This document shows, piece by piece, positions 1 to 14,157 of a DNA stretch of 64,000 nt. Location: positions 2,356,001-2,420,000 of the forward strand of contig JAKSXM010000132.1 of NCBI GenBank assembly GCA_022575985.1. Direction: 5' to 3'. The first letter of the stretch is position 1; every line of letters starts with the position of its first letter. The notes beneath the pieces were generated by a model. The model had not been told where the DNA came from. It did no database searches and worked only from the letters and a program-made list of their open reading frames with translations. Source of the DNA: Anagrus nilaparvatae (Eukaryota; Arthropoda; Insecta; Hymenoptera; Mymaridae). The position numbers were made by a program, and so were the translations under genes.

Positions 1-373
1 GATAAAATAGATAGCTTGGATAAAAAAATAAATCAGAATTAAAATCCAGGATTGATTAGTTAATTTTTATGGTAACTTAATATGTAAATAAAAGAGATTC
101 ATAAATGGTTTTGATAGGCCAAAGAAAGATATTTATCAGCTTATAACGATATTTGTCACTTTTCATAAACAGTGAAATATAAAAAATTTAATTTCGTAAT
201 TTTCTGCATGAAAATTAATTTGTAAATGTCTATAAAAAATTTATTTTATTTTATACTTAAAAAAATTATTCATCTTTCTCTTCTTTAGCAGACATAAATA
301 ATTTTTGAACAGTGTGAGTTAATTTGGCTAAAAAAAATAAATAACCTTTAATTATTAGAAACAAAATTAAATT

Positions 374-2402
374 TTATGAAGAAGAGTAGAAAATACCATT
401 TAATTTTTGAAATTTTTCAGGCTTATTTTTCCATGCTACTCCAATTAAATATGCTGGAATACCTGATAATGTTATTAAAACACCCATTATAACTTCAAAA
501 GGTTTTTCATAACATGGTACAACAACCAAAAATGCACAAATTATTACAAAGCTGATTGGTATCCAAAGTGAAACCTGAGAATATTAAAATTTGTTTTTTA
601 TAATAATAAATTATATAATTTTACAATTTATATTTTACTTTGATTGGTCGTTCCATATCAGGCCTTTTGTATCTTAACCATAAGATACCTGCGACTGATA
701 ACATAATGAATGTTGATTCTACAATCGCACAGTACGTTATTAATAGAAAAATATCACTGGTAACTAACATGACTAATGATAAAATGCACTAAAAATATAA
801 AAGAAATTATATTATTTGTTTGAATTTTCTTATGCTATTTAAAAATTAAAATACCAGAAATACTAAAGCAGGAGTTGGAGTAAATCTTCCAATATTAATA
901 TGACTTAACATTTCTGGAAAATGACCATTCCTTGCACCAACAAAACACATTCTTGATGAAGTCATAATATGAACACTTAAACCACCAAAAGCTGATATTG
1001 CTACCATTAATGGAACAATCCAAGACATAAAACCTAATATTTGATTTCCAAAACTCTTAAAATTTTACAAAAGTTTTTATTATTATAAAGTATAAATTTT
1101 TCTTTGTTAAATTTTTCTAATAATAACTTTTTACTTACAACAGCAATAGCTTCAGATGCTATCATAGCCGTTGGAGTCAAAACAGCTAAATAGGCAATAT
1201 TAGCTAAAACGTATATTATTGTTACTAATGGTAGTGAAATATATATTGCACGAGGTAAATTCCTGAAATTAATATGTTTTTATTGATGCTAAAATATAAA
1301 ATTTTTTAACTTAATATTTTCTAATCTTACTTGTAAGGATCTTTCAGTTCTTCAGTCATAAAATTTAAATAGTTCCATCCTGAATATGAAAATATTCCAG
1401 AATAAAAAGCTACAGCAATTTTTCCTGGACTTTTACTGGTATTTTCAAATGGGGTCTCAAAGTTTTCAGTGTGACCTATAAAAATTCCATCAAATTATAA
1501 CTAATATACTTATAATAAAATCTATAATAAACTTATAAAAAATATTTTACCCATTAATAACCAACTTAATCCTGCAAGTATAATAATTACTAGAGCTCCA
1601 ATTTTGGCAAACATAAAAATATTTTGCAGTTTAGTCGTTTGCTTTACATCATAACAATTTATAAATGTTAAAAAACCTGAAAATTAATGGTATCAGTGAT
1701 TTGCTATCAAATTTATAGTTAATTTAATTTAAATAATTAAAAAACTTATTACAAATTGTTGCCGCTGCTAATAATCTTGTACTGTCATCAGGAATAGAAC
1801 AATTTGGAAAAAATGGTTGTAATACATATTGCGCAAAAGTTAATCCCATAATGGCATTTGTAGTAGGCCTATGTAAGAATAGTTAAACTAAATTTAAAAT
1901 ATTTTTAAGAAAAAAATTAGATATTTTTAAAATGATTTTATTAATTACACAAAAATTAAATTTGCAGCCCATAAATATAAGAAAGCCGCTAAGTCACCAA
2001 AAGATTCATGAATATAAGCATAGTCACCACCACTGCGAGGAATGCTAGTTCCTAGTTCTGCATAACAAATAGCTCCTATCATTGACAGTAGACCACAAAG
2101 TACCCAAATTATTAATGATAAACCTACACTTCCAACTTCTTGAATAACTCCTTTGGGTGAAATAAAAATTCCTGAAATAAATTCGTTAAATTTATAAGAA
2201 CAATTTAAATTTATTGGAGTAAATTTATCTACGATAAAGTTAAACCTGAGCCACAAATTATTCCTAAAATAATAGCAACTCCTTCTAATAATCCAAGTTG
2301 TTTTTTCATTTGTACTTTATCATTTTTTACTTTCCCCATACTGTCTATAGATGATAAGGATGGGCTATTTCTTGTACTGCCTTCAATTCTTGTTGGAGAC
2401 AT
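374..2402 (-). CDS. SLC7-family amino acid transporter light chain (y+L/L-type), 9 exons
   Basis: This is a multi-pass membrane transporter of the APC superfamily, SLC7 light-chain (LAT) branch. Such proteins exchange large neutral and/or dibasic amino acids at the plasma membrane, disulphide-linked to an SLC3 heavy chain. I spliced it by eye with GT/AG junctions and kept phase. The exons on the minus strand are 2402-2246, 2171-1949, 1868-1753, 1676-1551, 1475-1331, 1262-1139, 1055-855, 788-639 and 574-374. Together they give 480 residues and a TAA stop, close to the usual family length. Visible landmarks are GSGIF (residues 51-55, the unwound TM1 substrate motif), FPNC with Cys150 (the heavy-chain disulphide position), FSYSGW, EELKDP and [10 protein letters not shown]. 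The N-terminus is hydrophilic and Ser-rich. The introns are only 64-83 bp. A possible AATAAA lies on the minus strand at 250-245. The sequence looks closest to insect y+LAT proteins, but telling y+L from L type by eye is uncertain. Confidence 0.95.
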
Positions 2403-3230
2403 TTATATAGTAGTTTTGCTTAAATCAAAAAATTTTAGTACAATTAAACTTAACTCGCAAAAAGCAGTTTAACATGAATCTCAAGTAATTTAAATTTTTG
2501 ATAGAATTTTTTTTATGATTGAATTAAAAATTATACAGCTTTATATGTATAGCATAAAAATATGAAGTATCATAAAAAAATTAGAACATTTCATTCAACT
2601 TTTTTAATTTAATTTTTGTTCATTATTAGTGTGAAAAATTTTGCATTTACCCAAATTTTAAAAACAAAGCAGTTTTTTAATTTAGCAAATATATTTTAAA
2701 ATTTATTAAGTACTCCATACTACAGCAATTAGACAAATTAAAAAAATAAAAATATATTAAATTCTGTAAATTCTATAAAAATTAAATAGGATTTATCAAA
2801 ATAATATTGCAGGTAAAAAGGGTGCAAAAATGACCTTTAAAAGTGGGGTATAGTTCAAAATTTACCTCTTCAATTTTCATAAATACCACGTGTAAAAAAG
2901 CAAAAGGTTAAAAAATAAATTTGTAAGAAAATTTATTTTTAGCAAATAGCGATATCATAAAAATCTTAATTCCTATTGTTTACTGTATTACTTTCCGGCA
3001 CATCATAGTAATTTTTGTCTAAAAAATAGGGACTCCAACTAGGGACATTTCTATATTAATAATCGATTGCCGCAGCGAGTGTGATCTGCCGTACCGATAA
3101 GACTGGGATAACCGATGAAATCAGAGGACGTTTTTCTCAGAGTTTTGTTGAAGACCTGTAAATTTTTCAAAGCTTTGTTTATTACTGAAAACTTTTTCTA
3201 TTTTTTATTTTAATTAACAAAATTTTAGTA
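2403..3230. promoter_or_regulatory. Shared upstream interval of two divergent genes
   Basis: This 828 bp interval separates the start codons of the SLC7 transporter (leftward) and the RBX1 homologue (rightward), so both promoters probably lie here. Most of it is very AT-rich. The clearest GC-richer patch, about 3060-3157, lies just before the RBX1 gene and is the likely 5' leader. A possible leader intron runs from GTAAAT at 3158 to TTTTAG at 3228, two bases before the ATG. No TATA box or defined initiator could be assigned. The layout is seen directly; the promoter role is inferred. Confidence 0.5.
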
Positions 3231-5303
<2,073 letters not shown>

Positions 5304-5786
5304 AAAAATAATTAAATTATTCTTCACAAAAATTTAAGAATTTAAGAAAAAATATAATGTATGTTAAGTGATATATGAATAATAAGTTAATGTAACATTT
5401 GGTTAATTTAAATAAATTCAATGTAAATTTTTATTAAAATTTTGTATTTTCTGTAAGATTTAAAAATTTTTTTTTTACCTTGAATTATTGGCTTACAATA
5501 ATTGGCTTACAATAATTTACTATTTAAAATAATAATATGTTCTTTCAAATTAGTAGCATTATTAAAATAATTTTTATTACATAAAAATTAAAATAAATGT
5601 ATATGTTATTTTTAAATTTGAGAATAAATGTATATAGTTATTTTATTAATGATTTTAATGTTAATATTAATATTGTTTAAAAGCTACTAGAATTTAATGT
5701 TTTTTATAAATTTACAATTATATAGAATTATTTTACCTTATAAATGGCTTGGCTAAACATTTTTTGGTTGATTTTTTATTATTACT
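5304..5786. other. RBX1 3' region and AT-rich spacer
   Basis: This stretch holds the 3' UTR of the RBX1 gene with AATAAA at 5411-5416, followed by AT-rich sequence. A short local tandem (AATTGGCTTACAAT twice) lies near 5487-5516. I see no gene here. Confidence 0.5.
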
Positions 5787-5787
5787 C

Positions 5788-7221
5788 CAGTCAAATCGCG
5801 GGGGAGGGGGGTGTATTTTCACTAGCCAACATGAGATTTGCTCTACTATATGTTTTTTGGGTCGCTGATCACGAAAATCGGGGTTATTTCCGGGAGATAC
5901 TTTCGGAACACCCTTAAATTTGCAAAAACTACCCCCAAAAAGGGGTTTTTTTGATACATAAGCAAACTGGGTCTCTAGATTTAGCCAAGAATTAGTCTTA
6001 GGGTGTTTTTTGGGTCACTGATCAAGAATTTGGGTGAATTTTCTATAAATAATTAATATTTCATCCTCAAATTAGTAGAAACAACCCCTAAAATGGGTGT
6101 TTTTGCTATTTCCGCACTTTGAGCGACCAAATTAAGTGTTAAAGGGTTTTCTGGGTCGCTGATCAAGAATTTGGGGAAATTTTTTTGTGGGTAATCAATA
6201 CTTCACCCTTAAATTAGCAAAAACATTTTTTGGAATTTTCAGGAAAAATAAATGTTAAAATAAATGCTTTTTTTAGGGTAAAATTAATTTTTAATACAAA
6301 AACCCCCCAAATCCTTGATCAATGACTCGAAAAACCCGTTAGGACTTAATTTCGTTGCTAAATTTACGAAAATAGCAAAAACGCTCCTTTTAGGGGTTGT
6401 TTTTGATAATGTAAGGGTTAAATATTAATTATTTATAAAAAATTTCCCCAAATCTTTGATCAGTGACCCAAAAAACCCGTTAGGACATAATTTCGTCGTT
6501 CAAAGTGCGGAAATAGCAAAAACACCCCCTTTTAGGGGTAATTTTTGCTAATTTAAGATTGAAATATTAATTATTCACAAAAAACTATCTCAAATTGTTG
6601 TTCATATATCTAGCCCTTCAAGATTCGATTTAATAGGGTTTATTAGGTCACTGATCACAAAAATCGATGTATTTTCGATGTAATTTTGGAGGGCTAGAGC
6701 GAAAGTAGCGAAAACACCCCTTTTAGGGGTAGTTTTGGCCACTTTAAGGTTGAAGAGTTAAGTTTTAATTGAAAAGACATCAATTTTTGTGATCAGCGAC
6801 CCAATAAACCCTATTAGATCGAATCTTGAAGGGCTAGAGTGAAAGTAGCGTAAACACCCCTTTTAGGGGTAGTTTTGGCCACTTTAAGGGTGAAGGGATA
6901 ATTTTTCAAAGTTATAACTTCAATATTCGTGATCAGCGACCCCAAAAACCCTTATTAGACCAAATCTTGGAGGGTTAGAGCAAAATTTGCAAAGACATCC
7001 CTTTTAGGGGTAGTTTTGGCTAATTTAAGGGTCAAACCCCAATTTCTCATAGAAATAACCCCGATTTTCGTGTACAGCGACCCAAAAAACCTATAAGAGA
7101 CCAAATCTGGTAGCGGCCACAAACAATACCACCAAAACCGTGATTTGACTGGAGTACTATATGTAGTAGAGCAAATCTCATGTTGGCCAGTGAAAATACA
7201 CCCTAAACCGCGATTTGACTG
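5788..7221. mobile_element. Foldback element, 1.4 kb, with internal ~140 bp subunits
   Basis: The two ends are inverted copies of each other: CAGTCAAATCGCGG at the left and its complement at the right. The pairing continues for about 60 bp through GTGTATTTTCACT and ATGAGATTTGCTCTACTA. Inside, a unit of about 140 bp carrying GGTCGCTGATCA recurs. It is in direct orientation near 5870, 6011 and 6153, and mostly in inverted orientation near 6318, 6458, 6793, 6934 and 7073, with one direct copy near 6645. There is no coding sequence, so this is a non-autonomous foldback/MITE. The superfamily is not identifiable and no clear target duplication was found. A second partial end (GATTTGACTGGAGTA) near 7142 suggests a nested copy or end duplication. 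Confidence 0.85.
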
Positions 7222-7557
7222 AAGATATTCACAATTAAAAATTACTTTTTAAAATCTTTTTTTGTGCATGTTGAAAACATCTTCACTGAAAAAAAAAATC
7301 CGCTTGTAGCTAGCGGAATTTTTTATCTCGTCAAACGATTGCAAATGACTTGAAACGTAAAGAAAATTAAAAAAAAATTTTTTCCTGCTTATTGGGATAT
7401 GCGTATTTCGGTAAGATGAGATTTAAGAAATTTTTTGAAAAAAGAAGAGAAAAAATGTTTTTTGCAATTGTTTGGGAATTTATTTTTTAATTTTTTAATA
7501 AATATATAAATTGTAGACTCAGAAATTTCCAGGTCATTATTTTGGTTTCCTCAAAGA
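7222..7557. other. AT-rich spacer with small hairpins
   Basis: No gene is visible. It contains a small hairpin (CCGCTTGTAGCTAGCGG, near 7301) and the palindrome GGTTTCCTCAAAGAGGAACC near 7543, immediately before the first repeat array. The second may be the array element's terminus. Confidence 0.4.
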
Positions 7558-9080
7558 GGAACCATTGTGATAGGTCAAATTTTGATTTTTGATTTTTTGG
7601 CATATAAGCACGTTTTGAGACCCCAGGAAGCTAAAAAACCGGTTTTTAAAAAAAGTATGTATGTGTGTGTGTATGTGTGTGTGTATGTGTGTGTGTATGT
7701 GTGTGTGTGTGTGTGTGTATGTAATTGGTGATATTTCACAAACATTATGGAGTTAAGACCTAATTTTTTTTTCAAAAATTTTTTCACCAAAAAAGCTCGA
7801 GGTACTTTTTTTTTTTTTTTAATTTGGATGTAATACCTCATTTATTTCCACGAAAGTACTTATATTTGAAAGTATGGTTTTTAATATATATCTTGAATCG
7901 GATACTTAATTTTTTGAAAATTTTTTTCCCAAAATTTTTTTCATGAAAAAATACAAAAGAAAACTAATTTTTTTTTTTTTTGGACGTAGTACCCAATTTA
8001 TTTCTATGAAAGTACTAGTTTTAGAAAGTTTGTTTATAGTCATTTTTTGGATTTAATACCGAATTTTTTAAACATTTTTTTCTCAAAATTAAAAAAACAA
8101 AAAAATTATAAAACCTGTAATTTTTTTTTTTTTTTGGGTGTAATACCTAATTTTATTTCATGAAAGTACTAATATCTGAAAATATTGTGACCGGCGATAT
8201 TTCACAAACATTATGGAGTTAAGACCTAATTTTTTTTTCAAAAATTTTTTCACCAAAAAAGCTCTAGGTACTTATTTTTTTTTCTTAATTTGGGTGTAAT
8301 ACTTCATTTATTTCTACGAAAGTACTTATATTTGAAAGTATGGTTTTTAATCTATATCTTGAATCGGATACTTAATTTTTTGAAATTTTTTTTCCCAAAA
8401 TTTTTTTCATGAAAAAATACAAAAAAAAACTAATTTTTTTTTTTTTTTGGACGTAGTACCTAATTTATTTCTATGAAAGTACTAGTTTTAGAAAGTTTGT
8501 TTATAGTCATTTTTTGGATCTGATACCGAATTTTTAAAAAAATTTTTTCTCAAAATTAAAAAAACAAAAAATTTAAAAAACCTGCAATATTTTTTTTTTT
8601 TTTGTGTAATACCTCATTTAATTCCATGAAAGTACTAATATCTGAAAATATTGCAACTGGTGATGTTTCACAACCGTTATGAAATTATGACCTAATTTAT
8701 TTTTCAAAAATTTTTTTACCAAAAAAGCTCTAGGTACTTTTTTTTTTTTATTAATTTGGATGTAATACCTCATTTATTTCCACGAAAGTACTTATATTTG
8801 AAAGTATAGTTTTTACTCGATATCTCGAATCTGATACTTAATTTTTTTAAAATTTTTTTCCTAAATTTTTTTTCACAAAAAAATACAAAAAGCACCAATT
8901 TTTTTTTTCTTTTTGGATGTAGTACCTAATTTATTTCTATGAGAGTACTAGTTTTAGACAGTTCATTTATAGTAATTTTTTGGATTTGATACCAAATTTT
9001 TCCAAAATTTATTTCTCAAAATTTGAAAAGTTTTTTCTCATTGTTTGAGGAACCTAAGTGCCAGCTAGTTGGCAGGGTAT
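7558..9080. repeat. Repeat array 1: ~155 bp units in ~465 bp trimers
   Basis: The block starts with AACCATTGTGATAGGTCAAA and a GT-rich microsatellite (about 7656-7722). It continues as eight degenerate ~155 bp units. Each carries a variant of GTAATACCTCATTTATTTCC followed by GAAAGTACT, interleaved with poly-T and poly-A runs. Every third unit is most alike: AACATTATGG at 7741 and 8207 and AACCGTTATG at 8672 give a higher-order period of 465-466 bp. It ends with TTTGAGGAACCTAAGTGCCA near 9045, a motif seen again at 12281. It is non-coding and satellite-like, possibly carried in a mobile element. Confidence 0.85.
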
Positions 9081-9167
9081 TTTATTTCTTTATTCTGCTC
9101 TATAAAATTAGCAAACTTTAATTAAATTTTTCCTATGCTTGAATTCTAGTTGAAAAAATAATTCTTT

Positions 9168-9203
9168 AAAATATCTAGTACCTTAAAGGTACTAGATATT
9201 TTT
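9168..9203. repeat. 36 bp near-perfect palindrome
   Basis: The sequence AATATCTAGTACCTT followed by its complement forms an almost perfect 36 bp palindrome in the spacer between the two repeat arrays. Its function is unknown. Confidence 0.7.
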
Positions 9204-9321
9204 ATATATTTATTTCTACCTACCTTTGTTTGACTCAAATAAAAAAACGCGATTTTTACAAAATTAAAATTTTTCGAAAATAATAATTTTTTAAATAAAA
9301 ATTGCTTATTTTGGGCCAAAA

Positions 9322-9471
9322 ATGTCCTTTCAGTTTATTGACTATAATGGTAAGAAAATTAATGACGAAAAATTTCAAGGTGACACTTATACCAAAAAAA
9401 TTATACCAGCCAGAATTGTATTAGGCAATTTGAACCCTGTGCTTCAAGGCCTAGAAGACCCAACGAAATGA
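9322..9471 (+). CDS. Short unrecognised open frame, 49 aa
   Basis: A 49-codon frame runs from ATG at 9322 to TGA at 9469. Its residue mix is balanced (MSFQFIDYNGKKINDEKF at the start, later GNLNPVLQGLEDPTK), unlike the Phe/Ile/Lys-rich noise elsewhere. It lies in the ~470 bp spacer between the two copies of the repeat array. I do not recognise the product. It may be a fragment of a mobile-element gene. The length alone does not exclude chance. Confidence 0.2.
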   Translation: MSFQFIDYNGKKINDEKFQGDTYTKKIIPARIVLGNLNPVLQGLEDPTK

Positions 9472-9562
9472 AAGAAGAGTAGCCTGAGTGTTTTATCAAC
9501 ATAATAAACTTATCCATAATCACTTGGTGTAATTTGGTGATCCAAAGGTAGTAAACTCCCCA

Positions 9563-11450
9563 ACCATTGTGATAGGTCAAATTTCGATTTTTGATTTTTT
9601 GGCATATAAGTACGTTTTGAGACCCCAGGAAGCTAAAAAACCGGTTTTAAAAAAAAGTATGTATGTGTGTGTGTGTGTGTGTATGTGTGTGTGTATGTGT
9701 GTGTATGTGTGTGTGTATGTGTGTGTGTATGTATGTAATTGGTAATATTTCACAAACATTATGGAGTTAAGACCTAATTTTTTTTTCAAAAATTTTTTCA
9801 CCAAAAAAGCTCGAGGTACTTTTTTTTTTTTTAATTTGGATGTAATACCTCATTTATTTCCACGAAAGTACTTATATTTGAAAGTATGGTTTTTAATCTA
9901 TATCTTGAATCGGATACTTAATTTTTTGAAAATTTTTTTCCCAAAATTTTTTTCATGAAAAAATACAAAAAAAAACTAATTTTTTTTTTTTTTGGACGTA
10001 GTACCTAATTTATTTCTATGAAAGTACTAGTTTTAGAAAGTTTGTTTATAGTCATTTTTTGGATTTAATACCGAATTTAAAAAAAATTTTTTTTTTAAAT
10101 TAAAAAAACAAAAAAATTAAAAAACCTGTAATTTTTTTTGTTTTTGGGTGTAATACCTAATTTTATTTCATGAAAGTATTAATATATGAAAATATTGCGA
10201 CCGGTGATATTTCACAATTGTTATGAAATTAAGACCTAATTTGTTTTTCAAAAATTTTTTCACCAAAAAAGCTCGAGGTACCTTTTTTTTTTAATTTGGA
10301 TGTAATACCTCGTTTATTTCCACGAAAGTACTTATATTTGAAAGTATGGTTTTTAATCTATATCTTGAATCGGATACTTAATTTTCTGAAAATTTTTTTT
10401 CTAAAATTTTTTTCACAAAAAAATACAAAAAATACTAATTTTTTTTTCTTTTTGGACGTAGTACCTAATTTATTTCCATGGAAGTACTAGTTTTAAGAAC
10501 CTTGTTTATTGTTAGTTTTTGGATCTGATACTTAATTTTTTCAAAATTTTTTTTGGCAAAATTAAAAAAATAGAAAAATAAAAAAAAATGCAATATTTTT
10601 TTTTTTGGTGTAATACCTCATTTAATTCTATGAAAGTACTAATATCTGAAAACATTGTAACTAGTGATATTTCAAAACCATTATCGAATTAAGACCTAAT
10701 TTTTTTTTCAAACATTTTTTTATCAAAAAATCTCAAACCCCCCCTTTTTTTTTTTAATTTCGATGTAATACCTCATTTATTTCCATGAAAGTACTTATAT
10801 TTGAAAGTATAGTTTTCAAATGATATCTCGAATCGGATACTTAATTTTCTAAAAATTTTTTTTCTAAAATTTTTTTTACAAAAAAATACAAAAAATACCA
10901 ATTTTTTTTTCCTTTTTGGACTTAGTACCTAATTTATTTTCATGGAAGTACTAGTTTTAAGAACCTTCTTTATTGTAATTTTTTGGATCTGATACTTAAT
11001 TTTTTCAAAATTTTTTTCTCAAAATTAAAAAAAAAAGAATATTTAAAAAGAATTTTGGGTGTAATACCTCATTTAATTCTATGAAAGTACTAATATTTTA
11101 AAATATTGTAACCAGTGATATTTCAAAACAATTATCGAATGAATACCTAACTTTTTTTTCCAAAAATTTGTTTATTAAAAAAAGTCAAAATACTTTTTTT
11201 TTTTAATTTGGATGTAATACCTCATTCATTTCCATGAAATTACTTATATTTGAAATTATGATTTTTACTCGATATCTTGAATCTGATAATTAATTTTTTG
11301 AAAATTTTTTTCTCCAAAATCTTCGTCACAAAAAAATACATAAAACACCAAAATAAATTTGGTAAATTTATTTTTCGTTTTGGACATATCTAATTTATTT
11401 TAATGAGAGTACAAGTTTTAGAAATTTAGTTTATAGTATAATTTTTTGTA
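9563..11450. repeat. Repeat array 2: same ~155/465 bp family
   Basis: This is a second copy of the 7558 array with the same entry sequence (CCATTGTGATAGGTCAAATT, then a GT-rich microsatellite at about 9658-9738). It holds about eleven ~155 bp units and becomes steadily more degenerate rightwards. The first units are nearly identical to those of array 1, so the two blocks are recent duplicates. It fades out near 11450 into AT-rich sequence. The short open frames inside it are by-products of the repeats. Confidence 0.85.
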
Positions 11451-12280
11451 TCCGATCACAATTTTTTTTTTATTTTGATATAAATTATAACACACAAGAA
11501 AGAGTGATGGAAATCTTGCCTCTTTTTGACTTCCTTGGATTATTTTGCTCGTTGCTATGTTTATTTATGTATGCAGCTTAATGAAATTATAAACAATAAT
11601 TAACAGCCTAAAAATATTAAATGGTTATGTTTGCATTTTAAAATTAAGATTTAAAAGTTATATTGGCATTTTTTAAAGAATCAAATAATTTATAGAATTA
11701 AATAATTTATTATTTTGTGATTAATAGAAATAATATAAATAATGTTAAAATCTTGAAGCAATTAATGTGGCTATTTTTTTTATTACAAAATATTATTATT
11801 ATTATTATTATCATTGTTGCGGAAGATTGGTCAAATGCAAGAAGTACACTGAGAAAATAAATTATAAGAAATTATTATAAATTCTGGTAAAAACTCCTAT
11901 CTTTTTATAATAATTGAGCGAATATTTGTAATTTTCGCATCGTTACCGAGATCGTTACCAACTATTTCTTTGACAAAACAAAAAAATCATGTTACGAAAT
12001 ATTTTAATTATTAAGGGATAATTATATATTCTAATAAAATAAAATTTTATAAAAAAAAATAAAATCAGCTTTTTTTATATTTGTCTCTTTTTAATTATGC
12101 AAAAATGATTTAAAATCCATTAACGCCGGCGCGACCAATCCATGGACGCTAGAATTTTCACTTTAATAACAAAATGATCTTAATAATCTACTTTACCAGC
12201 TACTAAAAACGAAAAATGTATGTATAATTGCATGGTTGTAATCAATAATATTTGTTGTAAATTAAGATTACAGCCCATTG
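11451..12280. other. AT-rich non-coding stretch
   Basis: No gene is visible. It contains a short (ATT)n run near 11790-11810 and TA-rich sequence. A GC-richer bit near 12120-12165 (TCCATTAACGCCGGCGCGAC) faintly resembles the tips of the piggyBac-like foldback at 19752. Confidence 0.4.
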
Positions 12281-12620
12281 TTTGAGGAACCTCAGTGCCA
12301 GCTAGTTGGCAGGGTATTTTTCTAGTAATACGAAATTCAGTAATACTCTGCAATGTACAGTTTTGGTTGTATACCTTCCAGGCACCGCCAGAATTGGTCT
12401 AATACAGGTTTTTTGGAACGCTGATTTTAAATTTCGGAGCCTTCCATGAGAAATTGGGGCTTCACCAAAGTGTGAATAAATAAAATATACCTTTTTTTAG
12501 ATATAGCTTTTTCTAATAGGTGAAGGCCCAATTTTTCATGAAAAAAATCCTGAATATCGTGACCAGCGACCCACCCTCCTTTCTACCTCCGTAACTGAAA
12601 ATTGACGGATCAAACCAATC
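12281..12620. repeat. Degenerate palindromic repeat with GTGACCAGCGACCC motif
   Basis: The block opens with TTGAGGAACCTCAGTGCCAG, the motif that also closes the 7558 array. Further on, the arms near 12420-12475 and 12520-12560 are loosely inverted copies (GAGAAATTGGGGCTTCACC against GGTGAAGGCCCAATTTTTCA). The right arm ends in TCGTGACCAGCGACCC, the motif that fills the 5788 foldback. It looks like an old MITE. The exact ends are unclear. Confidence 0.5.
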
Positions 12621-13805
12621 CGTCAAAAGAAGAAAGCCCGAATTCAGTACCTACCTTTTTGCAAATTCAATTTTTCATCTTTGTATCAAGCTTTACATCG
12701 GGGCTGACAAAATATTTTTTTCATTTTTGACTATAATCAAATATATATACTTACTTATCAATGCATTCACTCTTTAAAGAAAAAAAAATATTTTCTCTAT
12801 TACGAATGACCTTTCAGCCTGTTGCAGTAACTTATAGAATGATACGGTTGATAAAAATTTAAAATTATACGATATAATAATGACAATAAAATAGATTTTA
12901 CATTCATGTCATATATGCACAAAAAATTAACGAGAGATGAACGTGCTTTTTTTTTCAATTTTATAATACACATTATATAAATTTTTTTTCATCGAAGTAC
13001 CTGCTCATAAGATTATCTAATTTTCCAAAGGCTTCACAACGAAAAAGTTTTGTCCTGTACCTACGCTGATGCTTTTTTTTTCTCACAAGGACTGTAGTTG
13101 AGTTGTGTAATATATGAACTATGTAATTTTAAACTTATGGGACCATGAAATTTTTTTTTTCGCTTCGAGATATGAGAATAATATTAAATTCTTTTAAGCC
13201 TTTTTATGAATATTTGACGTAAAAATAAATAAATTTTTATATGCAGTTGAGGCGAAACTTTATTATTTTTTAAAAATAAAATTTGGAATTATTTTCTTTT
13301 TTTTAATTATCCCAGGTTATTATAGTTTCTACTTTTCGAAAAATAAGTATATTCATAAGTTGGAAACTTAGGTATTTTACCTGTATTTTTAGATTTTATA
13401 AGAACGGGGAAAAATGCATTTGTATTTTAGGGATAGCTTTCAAATGACAGAGCTGCTTGTTTTTTAAAATTTACCACCAGCAGTGGTAAGTTTTTTGAAA
13501 TTTTTGATTTAATATTCACACGCTATAGCTATAAGAATAAAATCAGAAACTACAGCTTTTATTTTTATACATCAAGAAGTTAAATTATTCAGCTATTTCT
13601 ATAATTATAGAAATTGATATTTTACATTTTTAGCAAAAAGAATTTACTAGATTTTAAAAATAATTTTATGAAAACTCAAATATTTTAAAAGTCAAGAAAA
13701 TAAAAAACTGATTTTTCTTTTAGTTTATTTATTTTTATTATTATATTATTTTAAAATATTTCTTTTTGATGTTTTTTTGTTAGTTAATAGTACATTTTTA
13801 ACCAA
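12621..13805. other. AT-rich non-coding stretch
   Basis: I see no gene, RNA gene or clear element here, only AT-rich sequence with homopolymer runs. Confidence 0.4.
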
Positions 13806-14157
13806 GGGAGAAAAAAAGGAATGACTCAGGTAGCACTTTAATTAGCATCTGAGGCAAATTCGAGGGTGGTAAACTGCGATCTGAGGCATTATTTTTTTTT
13901 CTCCCATGGATAAAACGCAATTTTATTTTCTTAAAACGCGTTTTTTAGATCCCGTTGTGGGGTGACAAAAGTGTTTACTTACTAGGTGTGCCCACGACGT
14001 GATCGAAAAAACGCTTTTTCTTCCCACTGAGAAAGAAAGATTGCGTTTTATCCATGGGAGAAAAATAAGAGTGCTCCAGATCGTAGTTTACCATCCTCGG
14101 TTTGGCCTCGGATGCTAGTTAGCGTGCGATCTTTTTCTTTTTTCCATTTTCTTTTCT
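13806..14157. mobile_element. Palindromic MITE, ~350 bp
   Basis: The two halves are inverted copies almost to the centre. The left half has TAGCATCTGAGGC, GGTAAACTGCGATCTG and CTCCCATGGATAAAACGCAA. The right half has the complements in reverse order, ending in GGCCTCGGATGCTAGTTAG. There is no coding sequence. No target duplication is certain, so the superfamily cannot be given. Confidence 0.8.

Noticed and set aside
7290..7330. Hairpin followed by a T-run, resembling a bacterial terminator
   Set aside because: The context is a eukaryotic genome with introns and the hairpin is short. T-runs are everywhere here.
7575..9804. Minus-strand frames with Thr-His repeats
   Set aside because: They are translations of the GT-rich microsatellite and of the satellite units.
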